64,000 nucleotides of DNA from CAIQIA01 sp945861105 (lineage in GTDB: Bacteria > Cyanobacteriota > Cyanobacteriia > PCC-6307 > Cyanobiaceae): NCBI GenBank assembly GCA_947488815.1, contig CANLCC010000003.1, positions 25,556 through 89,555 on the forward strand, in the 5' to 3' direction. Positions 33,670 to 42,406 of this stretch are shown one piece after another. The translations under genes and the position numbers were made by a program. Below the pieces are notes generated by a model. The model was not told where the DNA came from. It searched no databases and saw only the letters and a program-made list of their open reading frames with translations. The number at the start of each line of letters is the position of its first letter. The stretch's first letter is position 1.

Positions 33670-34992
33670 TCAGGCGGCGGTGGCGGCGACGCTGGCGCGG
33701 AAGGCCTCCAGGGTGGCGTCGATGTCGTCGTCGGAATGGGCCAGCGACGTGAAGCCGGCCTCGAAGGCGCTGGGGGCCAGGTAGACCCCACGCTCGAGCA
33801 TCGCCCGGTGCAGCCGGGCAAAGCGGGCGGTGTCGGCGGCCTTGGCCTCGTCGAAATTGCGCACGGGACCTTCACACAGGAAGAAGCCGAACATGCCGCT
33901 GATGGAATCGGCGCAGAGGGGCAGGCCGGCCTCGCCGGCGATGCTCAGCAGCCCGTCGCGCAGGCGTCGGGTGATGGTTTCGAGCCGCTCGTAGGTGCCG
34001 GGACGACGCAGCAGTTCAAGGGTCTTGATCCCCGCCGTCATCGCCAGGGGATTGCCGCTGAGGGTGCCCGCCTGGTACATGGGGCCCGCCGGCGCCACCA
34101 GGCCGAGGATGTCGGCCCGGCCGCCGTAGGCCCCCACCGGCAGTCCGCCGCCGATCACCTTGCCCATCGTCGTGAGATCCGGGGTGATGCCGAAGCGGGC
34201 CTGGGCACCGCCGTAGGCGATGCGGAACCCGGTCATCACCTCATCGAACACCAGCAGTGCCCCGTGGTCGCGGGTCAGTTCCCGCAGGCCCTCCAGGAAG
34301 CCGGCATCCGGGGGGATGAAGCCGGCGTTGCCCACCACCGGTTCAAGGATGACGCCGGCGATGGCATCGGGATGGGCGGCGAAGAGGGCCTTCACGGCCT
34401 CCAGGTCGTTGTAGGGGGCCGTGAGGGTGTCGTTCGTCGTGCTGGCCGGCACCCCGGGGGAGTCGGGCAGCCCCAGGGTGGCCACGCCGGACCCTGCCTT
34501 GACCAGGAACATGTCGGCGTGGCCGTGGTAGCAGCCTTCGAACTTGATCACCTTGGTGCGCCCCGTGTAGGCGCGCATCAGCCGCAGCACCGCCATGCAG
34601 GCTTCGGTGCCGCTGTTGACGAACCGCACCATCTCGACACTCGGCACGGCGTCGATCACCAGGCGTGCCAGCTGGTTCTCGAGCTCACAGGGGGCACCGA
34701 AGCTGGTGCCGCGGCCCAGGGCCCCATGCAGCGCCTCGATCACCTCGGGGTGGGCGTGGCCGCAGATGGCCGGACCCCAGCTGCCCACGTAATCGATGTA
34801 GCGGTTGCCGTCCACGTCCCAGGCGTAGGCCCCTTCGACCCGCTCGAAGACGATCGGCTGCCCGCCGACCGAGCGGAAGGCCCGCACCGGCGAATTGACC
34901 CCGCCGGGCATCAGGGTCTGGGCCGCCGCGAACAACGCTTCGGAGCGGCTGGTGTTCAGTGCGGCAACGGTGGCCAAGGGATGACGGAGCAT
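33670..34992 (-). CDS. hemL: Glutamate-1-semialdehyde 2,1-aminomutase
   Basis: This PLP enzyme makes 5-aminolevulinate, the precursor of chlorophyll, haem and bilins, from glutamate semialdehyde. The 440-residue product (ATG at 34992) has NTSRSEALFAAAQTLMPGGV, the NSGTEACMAVLRLMRAYTGR phosphate-binding block and the catalytic Lys in TTMGKVIGGGLPVGAYGG. Near-identity in wording to picocyanobacterial HemL is apparent. An alternative ATG at 35004 would add four residues. The gene is divergent from glcD with about 75 nt between starts. Confidence 0.97.
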   Translation of the reverse strand: MLRHPLATVAALNTSRSEALFAAAQTLMPGGVNSPVRAFRSVGGQPIVFERVEGAYAWDVDGNRYIDYVGSWGPAICGHAHPEVIEALHGALGRGTSFGAPCELENQLARLVIDAVPSVEMVRFVNSGTEACMAVLRLMRAYTGRTKVIKFEGCYHGHADMFLVKAGSGVATLGLPDSPGVPASTTNDTLTAPYNDLEAVKALFAAHPDAIAGVILEPVVGNAGFIPPDAGFLEGLRELTRDHGALLVFDEVMTGFRIAYGGAQARFGITPDLTTMGKVIGGGLPVGAYGGRADILGLVAPAGPMYQAGTLSGNPLAMTAGIKTLELLRRPGTYERLETITRRLRDGLLSIAGEAGLPLCADSISGMFGFFLCEGPVRNFDEAKAADTARFARLHRAMLERGVYLAPSAFEAGFTSLAHSDDDIDATLEAFRASVAATAA

Positions 34993-35067
34993 GACTGAGG
35001 CCATCCTGACGCAGCGTTCAGCGCCACGAAGGCCCGGCCGCAGATACCGTGGCTCCCTGTCACCGGG

Positions 35068-36528
35068 ATGCCGTTGGACTGGTCTGCCCTGGCCGAGGAC
35101 CTGCGGCGTGTCCTGCCCGCCCGGGCGGTGGTGAGCCGCCCCCAGGAACTGCTCAGCTACGACTGCGACGGTCTCACCCTCGACCGCCATCGTCCTCCCC
35201 TGGCGGTGCTCCCCGAGACCACCGCTGAGGTGGCAGCGGTGCTGCGGCTGTGCCACGGGCGCGGCGTTCCCTTTGTGGCCCGCGGCAGCGGCACCGGCCT
35301 CTCCGGCGGAGCCCTGGTGGACCAGCCGGCCCTGCTGGTGGTGACCAGCCGCATGCGTCAGGTGCTCGAGGTCGATCTGCCCAACCTGCGCATCCGTGTG
35401 CAGCCGGGCGTGATCAACAGCTGGGTCACCCGCACCGTGAGCGGGGCCGGTTTCTACTACGCCCCGGATCCCTCCAGCCAGGTGATCTGCAGCATCGGCG
35501 GCAACGTCGCCGAGAACTCGGGGGGCGTGCATTGCCTCAAATACGGCGTCACCAGCAACCACGTGCTCGAGCTCGAGGTGGTGCTTCCGGACGGCAGCAT
35601 CACCACCCTCGGGGGCGGTGGCGCCGAACAGCCCGAGCTCGACCTGCGGGGGGTGTTCATCGGCAGTGAGGGCACCCTGGGCATCGCCACCGCCGTGACC
35701 CTGCGCCTGCTGCGTCTTCCCGAGACGGTGGAAGTGCTGCTGGCCGACTTCACCTCGATGGAGGCGGCCGGGGAGGCCGTGCGCGCCGTCACGGCTGCAG
35801 GGGTGCTGCCCGCCGGCATGGAGATCATGGACAACCTGACCCTGCGGGCGGTGGTCGCCATGCTCGGCGAAGGTCTCTATCCCGCCGATGCCGCCGCCGC
35901 CCTGCTGATCGAACTCGACGGCAGCGCCCGCGAGGTGGAGGTGTCAGCGCAGCTCAGCGAGCGTCTCTGCCGCGCGGCCGGCGCCCGTCAGGTGCGCCGG
36001 GCCAGCACCGCCGAAGACCGCAACCGCCTCTGGCAGGGACGCAAGACCGCGATCTCCGCCCTGGGGCGCCTCTACCCCAGTTACTACCTGCATGACGGCG
36101 TCGTGCCCCGCAGTCGCCTGCCGGCCGTGCTTGCCGCCATCGACGCTCTGGCGGCAAGCCATGGCCTGCCGGTGGCGAACGTCTTCCATGCCGGCGACGG
36201 CAACCTGCATCCGCTCATCCTTTACGACGGCAGTGAGGTTGGAGTGGCCGACCGGGTGAAGGACCTGGCTGCCGCCATTCTCGAGCTCTGCATCGAGGCC
36301 GGTGGCAGCATCACCGGCGAGCACGGGGTCGGTGCCGATAAGCGCTGCTACCTGGACCGGATGTACGCCCCTGCTGATCTGGCCATGATGCAGCGGGTGC
36401 GTTCGGCCTTCGATGCCCAGGGCCTGGCCAACCCGGGCAAGCTCTTTCCCACCCCACAGACCTGCGGTGAAGCCCTGGCCCGCCGCCGCGAGCTGGCCGT
36501 GCCCGAATCGCTGGCGCCGGTCCTCTGA
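35068..36528 (+). CDS. glcD: FAD-linked oxidase, GlcD (glycolate/D-lactate dehydrogenase) type
   Basis: The 486-residue flavoenzyme has an N-terminal PCMH-type FAD domain (VPFVARGSGTGLSGGALVD, GFYYAPDPSSQVICSIGGNVAENSGG, GVFIGSEGTLGIATAVTLRL) and the C-terminal cap with the active-site NVFHAGDGNLHPLI and GGSITGEHGVGADKRCYL. It would oxidise glycolate (photorespiration) or D-lactate. A GlcE or GlcF partner is not nearby, as is usual in cyanobacteria, where a single GlcD-type subunit works with electron acceptors in the membrane. Confidence 0.92.
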   Translation: MPLDWSALAEDLRRVLPARAVVSRPQELLSYDCDGLTLDRHRPPLAVLPETTAEVAAVLRLCHGRGVPFVARGSGTGLSGGALVDQPALLVVTSRMRQVLEVDLPNLRIRVQPGVINSWVTRTVSGAGFYYAPDPSSQVICSIGGNVAENSGGVHCLKYGVTSNHVLELEVVLPDGSITTLGGGGAEQPELDLRGVFIGSEGTLGIATAVTLRLLRLPETVEVLLADFTSMEAAGEAVRAVTAAGVLPAGMEIMDNLTLRAVVAMLGEGLYPADAAAALLIELDGSAREVEVSAQLSERLCRAAGARQVRRASTAEDRNRLWQGRKTAISALGRLYPSYYLHDGVVPRSRLPAVLAAIDALAASHGLPVANVFHAGDGNLHPLILYDGSEVGVADRVKDLAAAILELCIEAGGSITGEHGVGADKRCYLDRMYAPADLAMMQRVRSAFDAQGLANPGKLFPTPQTCGEALARRRELAVPESLAPVL

Positions 36529-36594
36529 TCGGTCTGCGCGCGTCTTGCCTTGCCTGGAGGGGCGTTATAGGGTGCCGCGAGCATCGATCCCAGT

Positions 36595-39500
36595 GTGTTC
36601 GCTGACCCTCAGGTGTACATGGCGGAGAGCATCTTCACGAAGCTCACCCCCGAGCGTCAGCTCAACGTGTTCCGCACGATCCAGGAGGGCATCGAGAGCC
36701 ATCCACCGCGACCGCAGGCCACGTTCATCAACGTCTGCATGGCCTACGCCGCCGAGCAGTTTCTGCTTGATGCCGCCCGGGAAGGACGGCTGGACCACGC
36801 CAAGGTGACGGCGCTGCAGCAGCACGTCGATGACGCCGGTGGGGTGCTGTGCCACGGCCTCTCGAGCCAAGGGGCCAATTCCGTCGCAGAGTTCCGCGAG
36901 ATCACCTTCGGTCGCCTGGAGCGGGTGCTCCCTCCCGATGTGCAGGCCTCGGCCCTGCAGGCCCTCAACGCCCGCCTGAGGCAACAGCCCCCCCACACCA
37001 TTGACGAGCTCTTCAGCGGGGTGCGTCAGTTCCTTGAACCCACCTTCGGCCAGACGGCCTCAGGCTCCAGCAGCCTGGCCGACCTCGATGGTTCGATGCA
37101 GCGGCGTCTGTTCGACACCATGGCGGCCGGAGCCGCTGATCCCCGTGGTCTGGTGGCCCAGCCCAATGTCGTCGCGGCCCTCGTGGCCGAGCGGGCCGTC
37201 GTCCAGGCCGCCCGGCTCGGTCAGCTCCAGGAGGGACAGCTGATCGACCTTGAGCGCAGCATCGATGCCGCCGGTGGTGAGATCGCCCCTGGCCTGCGCT
37301 CCAAGGGCCCCGGTTCGGTGGCCACCTTCCGGTCGTCCCTGTTCGGCTGGGTTTCCGACAACCTGCCGGTGCGGGTCCAGCCGGCGGCCCTGTGGACCCT
37401 CAATGCCCTGCTGGCCCACCGGGCCCCCGCCGGTCTGGAGGATGTCTTTACCGGTGGGAGCGAGTTTCTCGAGCCCCTGCAGCGCCAGGGGCCCTTCCAG
37501 GGGCTCAGGCTTGAGCGTCAGATCCGAGTGTTCGAGACGCTGCGCGACAGCTTCCACAGCCGACCGGCCCTGCACAGCCAGCGCTTCAGTGACACCTTCG
37601 CAGCGGTGGTGAGGGTGCTTGACCTGGAGCAGGAGGTGGTGGGGGCTCCAGGGGCGGGTCAGCCCTTCGTGGAGCAGGTCGCTCGGCTTGACAAGGCCCT
37701 CGAGGCCACCGGCCGCCTTCTGGTCACCGATGACGAGGCCGCCTCCGCCGACAGCCTCCACGCCTTCTGCACCGGTCCCCTCGACCGCATCCGCAGCGGG
37801 CTGCCGCCGGAGCTCTCCCAGGCCTGCTTCGCAGCCCTCAATTCGCGGCTGGCCACGGCCCAGCCGCCCCATACCGGCACCCGCGAGATGGTGGCTTCCG
37901 CGTCCACTTTCCTGGAGCCGGTGCTCAAGAGCCTCGATCTGCAGGCCGACCGGGCCGGCACCGATCTGCCGGAGCCCTCCCCGCTGAGTGACGGCCAGCG
38001 GGCTGTGGCCGTTCCCATCCAGCCGCCGGCTGCCCCCACACCGGTGGTGGCGCCTGAACCTGCTGTTGCCTCCTCACCGGTCGTCGCCCCCACACCCACG
38101 GTTGCCCCTACTCCGGTGGTCGCTCCTACTCCGGTGGTCGCTCCCACTCCGGTGGTTGCCCCTACACCGGAAGTTGCTCCCGCCTCGGTGGTCGCTCCCG
38201 CCCCGGTTGTTGCTGAGGAGCCCGTGGTGTCCCCTGAACCGGTGGTGGCGACGCCTCCGGTGGCGGTGCTCGAGCCCGAACCGGAGTCGGCCCCGGCCCC
38301 GGCGCCGGCATTCAGCGTGCCGACCCTCGCCGACCGGGTCGAGGCCACCGTCGAATCTGCCGACACCACCGTGGTGCGGCTCGACGAGCCCTCCTCGGAG
38401 GCCATCGAGGTTCCCGTTCGCGACACCGTGATTGCGGCGCCTGTGGTGGTTCCGGCGCCTGTGGTGGAACCGGAGCCCGTGGAGGAGGAGGCCGACCGCC
38501 CCCAGGCAGGGCCGTCCCTCGGCCTCATCGATGACTTTTCCGGTGGCACCCTGCAGCCCGCCCGTCGGGAGGAGGCTGCAGAGGACGGAACCGACCAGGA
38601 CTCGCCGGAGCCGACGGAGCCCGCCCGCCGGCGCTTCCGCATCCGTTTCAACTTCCTCTTCCTGCTCGCCCTGCCGGCCGGTGGTCTGGCGGCGTATCAC
38701 GTCACCCAGCAACTCTCCCGCGGCACCCAGCGGCCCAGCCCGTCCCCCACGGTCGCTGATCTGCCTGCCACCCCGGTGGTTCCGGTGACTCCTGGTCCTG
38801 TGGCAGTGCCCGTCCCTGCCTCCGCATCGGTGCCCACCACAGCCAAGGCTCAGGACGTGCCGCCCCCGCCCCCGGCTGACGACAGCCTCGAACTGCTCAC
38901 CACCCCCCTGCCGGATCTGCCGACCCCCATTGCGATGCCTTCGTTCGTCGCGCCCCCCCGACCGGTTGCGACCACCCCGGTGACAGTGCCCCCAGGACCC
39001 GCCGCTCCAGTCCCCGCTGCCGCTGCTCCGGCCCCCGCACCTGCCGCTTCGGTCCCCGCTGCCGCTGCTCCGGTCCCGTCGGCCCCGGCTCCGGCCGTCA
39101 TGCCACAGACGGTTCAGCTCTCGATGGACCCCAGCGGTCGCGTCGCCATCGGTGGGGATGCGGCCGATCCAGCTGTCCGGCGCCACGCCCAGCAATGGGC
39201 GATGCAGCAATACCCCCCACCGGCCGGCCTTGAGGCCGTGGCCATCAGTCGCCTCGAACCTCCGGCCGTGGTTCCCGCCGCCCGTGCCGCCGTCCAGGCC
39301 CCGCGGCCGGTCGAGACCGCAGCCGATCCCTACGTCGACCTGCCCGAGGGCCTGCGCGAACCGCTGCGGCAGCAGGTCCAGAGCCTGCTGGTGAGTGAAC
39401 GGCTTGAACGACGGCTGCGGGTGCTGCCTGCGGGCAGCGTGACCCTCAGTTCACCTGTGGCGGCTGCCCGTCGTGTGGAACACATCCCCGTGGTGATGTT

Positions 39501-39642
39501 CACCGACGGCCAGATCGTGCTGCTCAAGCCCCCCAGCGACTCGAGTCTGATGGCGTCGATTCAGGCCTGGGCCGATGCCCAGCCCCTTCCTCCCGAAGGG
39601 TTCGTGAGCCCGGTGGTCCTCTCCTTCCAGCCGCGGGCCTGA
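36595..39642 (+). CDS. Large membrane protein with triplicated N-terminal unit and Pro-rich stalk (unknown function)
   Basis: I do not recognise this 1015-residue protein. Residues 22-153, 169-298 and 309-447 are three divergent copies of one unit. Each begins with a Q-x-x-x-F-x-T/x-x element (QLNVFRTIQEG, QRRLFDTMAAG, QIRVFETLRDS), has a central L-x-G-L-x-S-x-G-x-x-S-V-type loop in copies 1 and 2, and ends with ALNARL/ALNALL/ALNSRL and FLEP. A Pro/Val/Ala stalk (about 475-575) contains repeated VVAPTP. A basic RRRFRIRF precedes one membrane helix (about 684-702), followed by another Pro/Ala-rich stretch and a C-terminal domain (about 850-1015) with conserved-looking VEHIPVVMFTDGQIVLLKPP. Topology by the positive-inside rule puts the triplicated part in the cytoplasm and the C-terminus outside. 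The start is GTG at 36595 or ATG at 36619. Confidence 0.8.
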   Translation: MFADPQVYMAESIFTKLTPERQLNVFRTIQEGIESHPPRPQATFINVCMAYAAEQFLLDAAREGRLDHAKVTALQQHVDDAGGVLCHGLSSQGANSVAEFREITFGRLERVLPPDVQASALQALNARLRQQPPHTIDELFSGVRQFLEPTFGQTASGSSSLADLDGSMQRRLFDTMAAGAADPRGLVAQPNVVAALVAERAVVQAARLGQLQEGQLIDLERSIDAAGGEIAPGLRSKGPGSVATFRSSLFGWVSDNLPVRVQPAALWTLNALLAHRAPAGLEDVFTGGSEFLEPLQRQGPFQGLRLERQIRVFETLRDSFHSRPALHSQRFSDTFAAVVRVLDLEQEVVGAPGAGQPFVEQVARLDKALEATGRLLVTDDEAASADSLHAFCTGPLDRIRSGLPPELSQACFAALNSRLATAQPPHTGTREMVASASTFLEPVLKSLDLQADRAGTDLPEPSPLSDGQRAVAVPIQPPAAPTPVVAPEPAVASSPVVAPTPTVAPTPVVAPTPVVAPTPVVAPTPEVAPASVVAPAPVVAEEPVVSPEPVVATPPVAVLEPEPESAPAPAPAFSVPTLADRVEATVESADTTVVRLDEPSSEAIEVPVRDTVIAAPVVVPAPVVEPEPVEEEADRPQAGPSLGLIDDFSGGTLQPARREEAAEDGTDQDSPEPTEPARRRFRIRFNFLFLLALPAGGLAAYHVTQQLSRGTQRPSPSPTVADLPATPVVPVTPGPVAVPVPASASVPTTAKAQDVPPPPPADDSLELLTTPLPDLPTPIAMPSFVAPPRPVATTPVTVPPGPAAPVPAAAAPAPAPAASVPAAAAPVPSAPAPAVMPQTVQLSMDPSGRVAIGGDAADPAVRRHAQQWAMQQYPPPAGLEAVAISRLEPPAVVPAARAAVQAPRPVETAADPYVDLPEGLREPLRQQVQSLLVSERLERRLRVLPAGSVTLSSPVAAARRVEHIPVVMFTDGQIVLLKPPSDSSLMASIQAWADAQPLPPEGFVSPVVLSFQPRA
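38080..38225 (+). repeat. Coding tandem repeat (VVAPTP units)
   Basis: An 18-nt unit of the form GTGGTCGCTCCTACTCCG recurs about six to eight times with drift, encoding VVAPTP-like hexapeptides in the stalk of the 1015-residue protein. The near-identical copies around 38110-38165 suggest recent slippage or unequal exchange, so copy number may vary between strains. Confidence 0.8.
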
Positions 39643-39646
39643 CCGC

Positions 39647-40465
39647 TCACTCCTCCGGATCCTCCTCGGGTTCGTCGGCCAGCTCCACCACCACCGGGGC
39701 ATGGTCACTCGGGCGTTCCCTGCCCCGCTCGTCGCGGTCGATCCGGCATCCCAGGGCCCGCTGCTGCAGCAGGGGGCAGAGGTACACGTGATCAATGCGC
39801 CAGCCGCGGTCCCGCGGCCAGCCACCACTGCGGTAGTCCCACCAGCTCCAGTGGCCAGTCGCCGACGCGAACAGGCGGAAGGCATCCTGCAGGTCGTCCC
39901 CCAGGCAGGCCCTCAGGGCTTCCCGTTCGGCGGCACTTGCCATGATGCCGCCCTCCAGTCGGGCCGGATCGTGGATGTCCCTCGCTTCGGGGGCAATGTT
40001 GAAATCCCCCAGCACACACAGGGGTTCGCCCTGGGAGCGCTGCACGTCGAGGTATCGGCGCAGGCAGCCAAGCCAGGCCAGCTTGTAGCCGTATTTGTCT
40101 GACTCCAGGGCCGATCCATTGGGCACATAGAGGTCCACGACCCGCACCCCCTCGACCCAGGCGCTGATCACCCGCCGCTGCTCCCCGAGGGCTTCGGCCT
40201 CGGCATCCCCGGGCAGCAGGGCCGTGAATCCCACGCGCACGTCCTCCAGATCATGGGGGCTGAGCAGCGCGACGCCGTTGTAGGTCTTCTGGCCACTCAC
40301 TGCGGCCTGGTAGCCCAGGGCCTCGAGGGGGCCATGGGGAAACTCTCCGTCAGGCACCTTGGTCTCCTGCAGGCCCACCACATCCGGCCGTGACTGGTCC
40401 AGCCAGGCCAGCAGGTGCTCCTGGCGGCTGCGGATCGAGTTGACATTCCAGGTGGCGATGCGCAC
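39647..40465 (-). CDS. xthA: Exodeoxyribonuclease III
   Basis: The 272-residue apurinic endonuclease/3'-exonuclease acts in base excision repair. It begins MRIATWNVNSIRSR (Asn metal ligand), then VVGLQETKVPDGEFP (catalytic Glu), the VVDLYVPNGSAL block, the LGDFNIAPEARDIHDP active-site Asp/Asn, and ends with RIDHVYL and PSDHAPVVVEL (Asp-His). All catalytic residues are in place. Its convergent neighbour, the 1015-residue gene, stops 4 nt away. Confidence 0.96.
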   Translation of the reverse strand: MRIATWNVNSIRSRQEHLLAWLDQSRPDVVGLQETKVPDGEFPHGPLEALGYQAAVSGQKTYNGVALLSPHDLEDVRVGFTALLPGDAEAEALGEQRRVISAWVEGVRVVDLYVPNGSALESDKYGYKLAWLGCLRRYLDVQRSQGEPLCVLGDFNIAPEARDIHDPARLEGGIMASAAEREALRACLGDDLQDAFRLFASATGHWSWWDYRSGGWPRDRGWRIDHVYLCPLLQQRALGCRIDRDERGRERPSDHAPVVVELADEPEEDPEE

Positions 40466-40507
40466 GGTCTGGGTCTCCTAAACTGCGCGGGCTTCATGAG
40501 GGGGATC

Positions 40508-40834
40508 ATGCACCAGGCCCGACGGATGGCAGCCCCGCTCTTCGGTGCACTGCTGCTCTGGCCAGCCCTGGCCGCCACGGCCCTGCGGGCCGCACCGGCC
40601 ACCCCCCAGGAGAGCCCGGCGCAACGCAGCTTCAGCGATTACTCCCCCAGCCAGCAGGACAAGCGCAGCCTGCTGGATGTGGCCAATCCCCTTGAGCTGA
40701 TGAACCGCCTGCGCAACCTCAACAGCATGGAGAACGCCACCAGTCCCGGCGATGCCGTCGACCGGGCCCTGAAGCAGTTTGACCAGCCCGGCGGCACCCG
40801 CCCCTCAGCGCCCGTCAGGCCGGTTGCCCCCTGA
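40508..40834 (+). CDS. Small secreted protein (108 aa)
   Basis: I chose the ATG at 40508 because GAGGGGG lies 4-10 nt upstream. The product begins with a signal peptide (RRMAAPLFGALLLWPALAA, probable cut after ALRAA near 28) and continues as a polar, low-complexity chain with SFSDYSPSQQDKRSLLDVAN and LELMNRLRNLNSMENATSPG. Similar short secreted proteins occur next to xthA in picocyanobacteria, but no function is known. Its 3' end overlaps the convergent TPR gene by 30 nt. Confidence 0.7.
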   Translation: MHQARRMAAPLFGALLLWPALAATALRAAPATPQESPAQRSFSDYSPSQQDKRSLLDVANPLELMNRLRNLNSMENATSPGDAVDRALKQFDQPGGTRPSAPVRPVAP

Positions 40835-41656
40835 CCCCGGCGCAGGGGCGGCGGCCGGGGCCCGGCGCAGATCGTCGAGGGACCAGGCGCTGGCCACCCT
40901 GTCGAGCACGGGGCGTGCCAGGCCGGGGCTCACCTGCCGTCCTTCGGCCAGAAGCCGCCGCGCCTCCTCCCCTGCCCCCTGTTGCTGCTTGAGCAGGGCC
41001 AGGGCCAGCAGGGGCCGTGGGTCGTCGGGATGGCTGCTGTTCTGCTCCCGCAGGAGCTGTTCGGCTTCAGCCCCCTTGCCCCGCTGCTTCAGCAGATCGG
41101 CCAACAGCAGGGCCAGGGGCAGGGATGACGGCTGACCCTTGCGGGCCGTGAGGGCCTGGCGCAGTTCGCTCTCGGCCTGGTCCCCGTCCCCCCGCGCCAG
41201 CCGCAGCCGCGTCAGATCCCGGAGGGCGGTGACGTCGTGGGGGTGGCGGTTGAGCACCAGTCGCAGCTCCCGTTCTGCACCCTTGCGGTCGTTCGCCTGG
41301 GCGCGCAGGTCAGCCAGCAACAGCCGCAGGCCGGGCCGGTCGGGCTCGCGGTCGGCGAGGGTTTCGAGCAGATCGGTGGCGCCATCGCGGTCCCCGAGGG
41401 CAAGCCGCAGCCGCAGCAGTTGCTGCTGTTCCACCGGCGTGGCCCGGCCGGTGCGTTGACGCCCCTCCAGGGAGGCCCGGCGGCTACGCAGCTGCTCGAT
41501 CGCCGTGGAGGGGCCGTCGACGGGCAGGCTGTTGCGGCCGGCCCACCAGCCGAGGCCACCACTCACCAGCAGCGCTCCGCCCCCCAGCAGGGCCCAGACC
41601 CCTGGACCAGGGCCGTCACCGCGCAGGGACGGCAGGGCGAAGGGACCGAATTGCAC
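40805..41656 (-). CDS. Membrane-anchored TPR protein
   Basis: The 283-residue protein has one hydrophobic segment near the N-terminus (VWALLGGGALLVSGGLGWW, about 20-38) followed by TPR-type helix pairs from about 75 to 250 (ELRLVLNRHPHDVTALRDLT, ALLLADLLKQRGKGAEAEQLL). The repeats would lie in the periplasm or cytoplasm depending on topology. This general layout recalls CcmI/CcmH-like assembly proteins, but no cytochrome-maturation genes are nearby. Function unknown. Confidence 0.72.
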   Translation of the reverse strand: MQFGPFALPSLRGDGPGPGVWALLGGGALLVSGGLGWWAGRNSLPVDGPSTAIEQLRSRRASLEGRQRTGRATPVEQQQLLRLRLALGDRDGATDLLETLADREPDRPGLRLLLADLRAQANDRKGAERELRLVLNRHPHDVTALRDLTRLRLARGDGDQAESELRQALTARKGQPSSLPLALLLADLLKQRGKGAEAEQLLREQNSSHPDDPRPLLALALLKQQQGAGEEARRLLAEGRQVSPGLARPVLDRVASAWSLDDLRRAPAAAPAPGSGGNRPDGR

Positions 41657-41744
41657 GGCGCAGCAGCCACCACTGGCCCCCAGTTAACCCCCTCCGGGGA
41701 AGCCTGTCAGGGACAGCTAGATTCACCCCTGCTATCCCGGCCCG

Positions 41745-42404
41745 ATGCGCGCCCACCCCATCCCACCGGTGACCGAGCCCATGCAGTACCGGGCCATCGG
41801 ACTTGTGGAGGGCACGTACACCCCGGCGGACCCCGACAACCTGGCCCGGGGGGTGCTCACCACGGTCGATGGTGAAGCGGTCGATGCGGTGGTGCTCGGT
41901 CGGGTGCTGAGCCTGCTGCGGCGCCATGTCGACCTGGCCCTGCCCCATCTCTGGGTGGTCTACCCCCGCAGCCGCGAGACCGGTCGGCTGCAGCTGCAGC
42001 TGGTGGGGGTCTGGGAACCCAGCACCCTGGCCCGCAGCGAAGACGGTGAAGCGGCCGGCGATGCAGTGGGTGACGCAGTGGTTGTGGCGTCGGATTCGTT
42101 GCCGGAAGGCGATGGCTATTTCTCGGTGCGGGGCGAGCTGGTCTTCACCCGACCGGAGAGCGGCGACCTGGTGATCAAGGTGCGGCAGAAGCCCCGGGCC
42201 GATGGCAGCCGCCCCCAGCCCTTCAAGATCCCCCTGCGGGGTGAAGTGCCCCTGGATCACCTGCGCCAGTTCGTGTCCCTCGGGGCCCGGCGTCGGGGTC
42301 AGCAGCTTGAACTCGAAACGCTCGAGGTGGTGGGCCCCCTGCCCCGCAGCGGTGACCGGCGGGGGGGGCGGCGGCAGGTCCGGCGCAACCCGGGGCCGAC
42401 CTGA
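41745..42404 (+). CDS. Conserved hypothetical cyanobacterial protein (219 aa)
   Basis: The core begins MQYRAIGLVEGTYTPADP; the start is ATG 41745 or the internal ATG at 41781. The body has YFSVRGELVFTRPESGDLVIKVRQ and FKIPLRGEVPLDHLRQFVSL, a beta-rich pattern with a basic C-terminal tail (RRGGRRQVRRNPGPT). It resembles small OB-like or single-domain proteins found throughout cyanobacteria, without an assigned function. The stop is 2 nt before the HEAGH protein start, so the two genes through larC and beyond probably form one operon. Confidence 0.72.
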   Translation: MRAHPIPPVTEPMQYRAIGLVEGTYTPADPDNLARGVLTTVDGEAVDAVVLGRVLSLLRRHVDLALPHLWVVYPRSRETGRLQLQLVGVWEPSTLARSEDGEAAGDAVGDAVVVASDSLPEGDGYFSVRGELVFTRPESGDLVIKVRQKPRADGSRPQPFKIPLRGEVPLDHLRQFVSLGARRRGQQLELETLEVVGPLPRSGDRRGGRRQVRRNPGPT

Positions 42405-42406
42405 GA

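Noticed and set aside
36545..36571. Possible promoter (TTGCCT and TTATAG) before the 1015-residue protein gene
   Set aside because: Spacing of about 15 nt and poor match to consensus; not distinguishable from chance.
40496..40507. Earlier ATG for the small secreted protein
   Set aside because: No ribosome site in front of it, while the ATG at 40508 has GAGGGGG at suitable distance.
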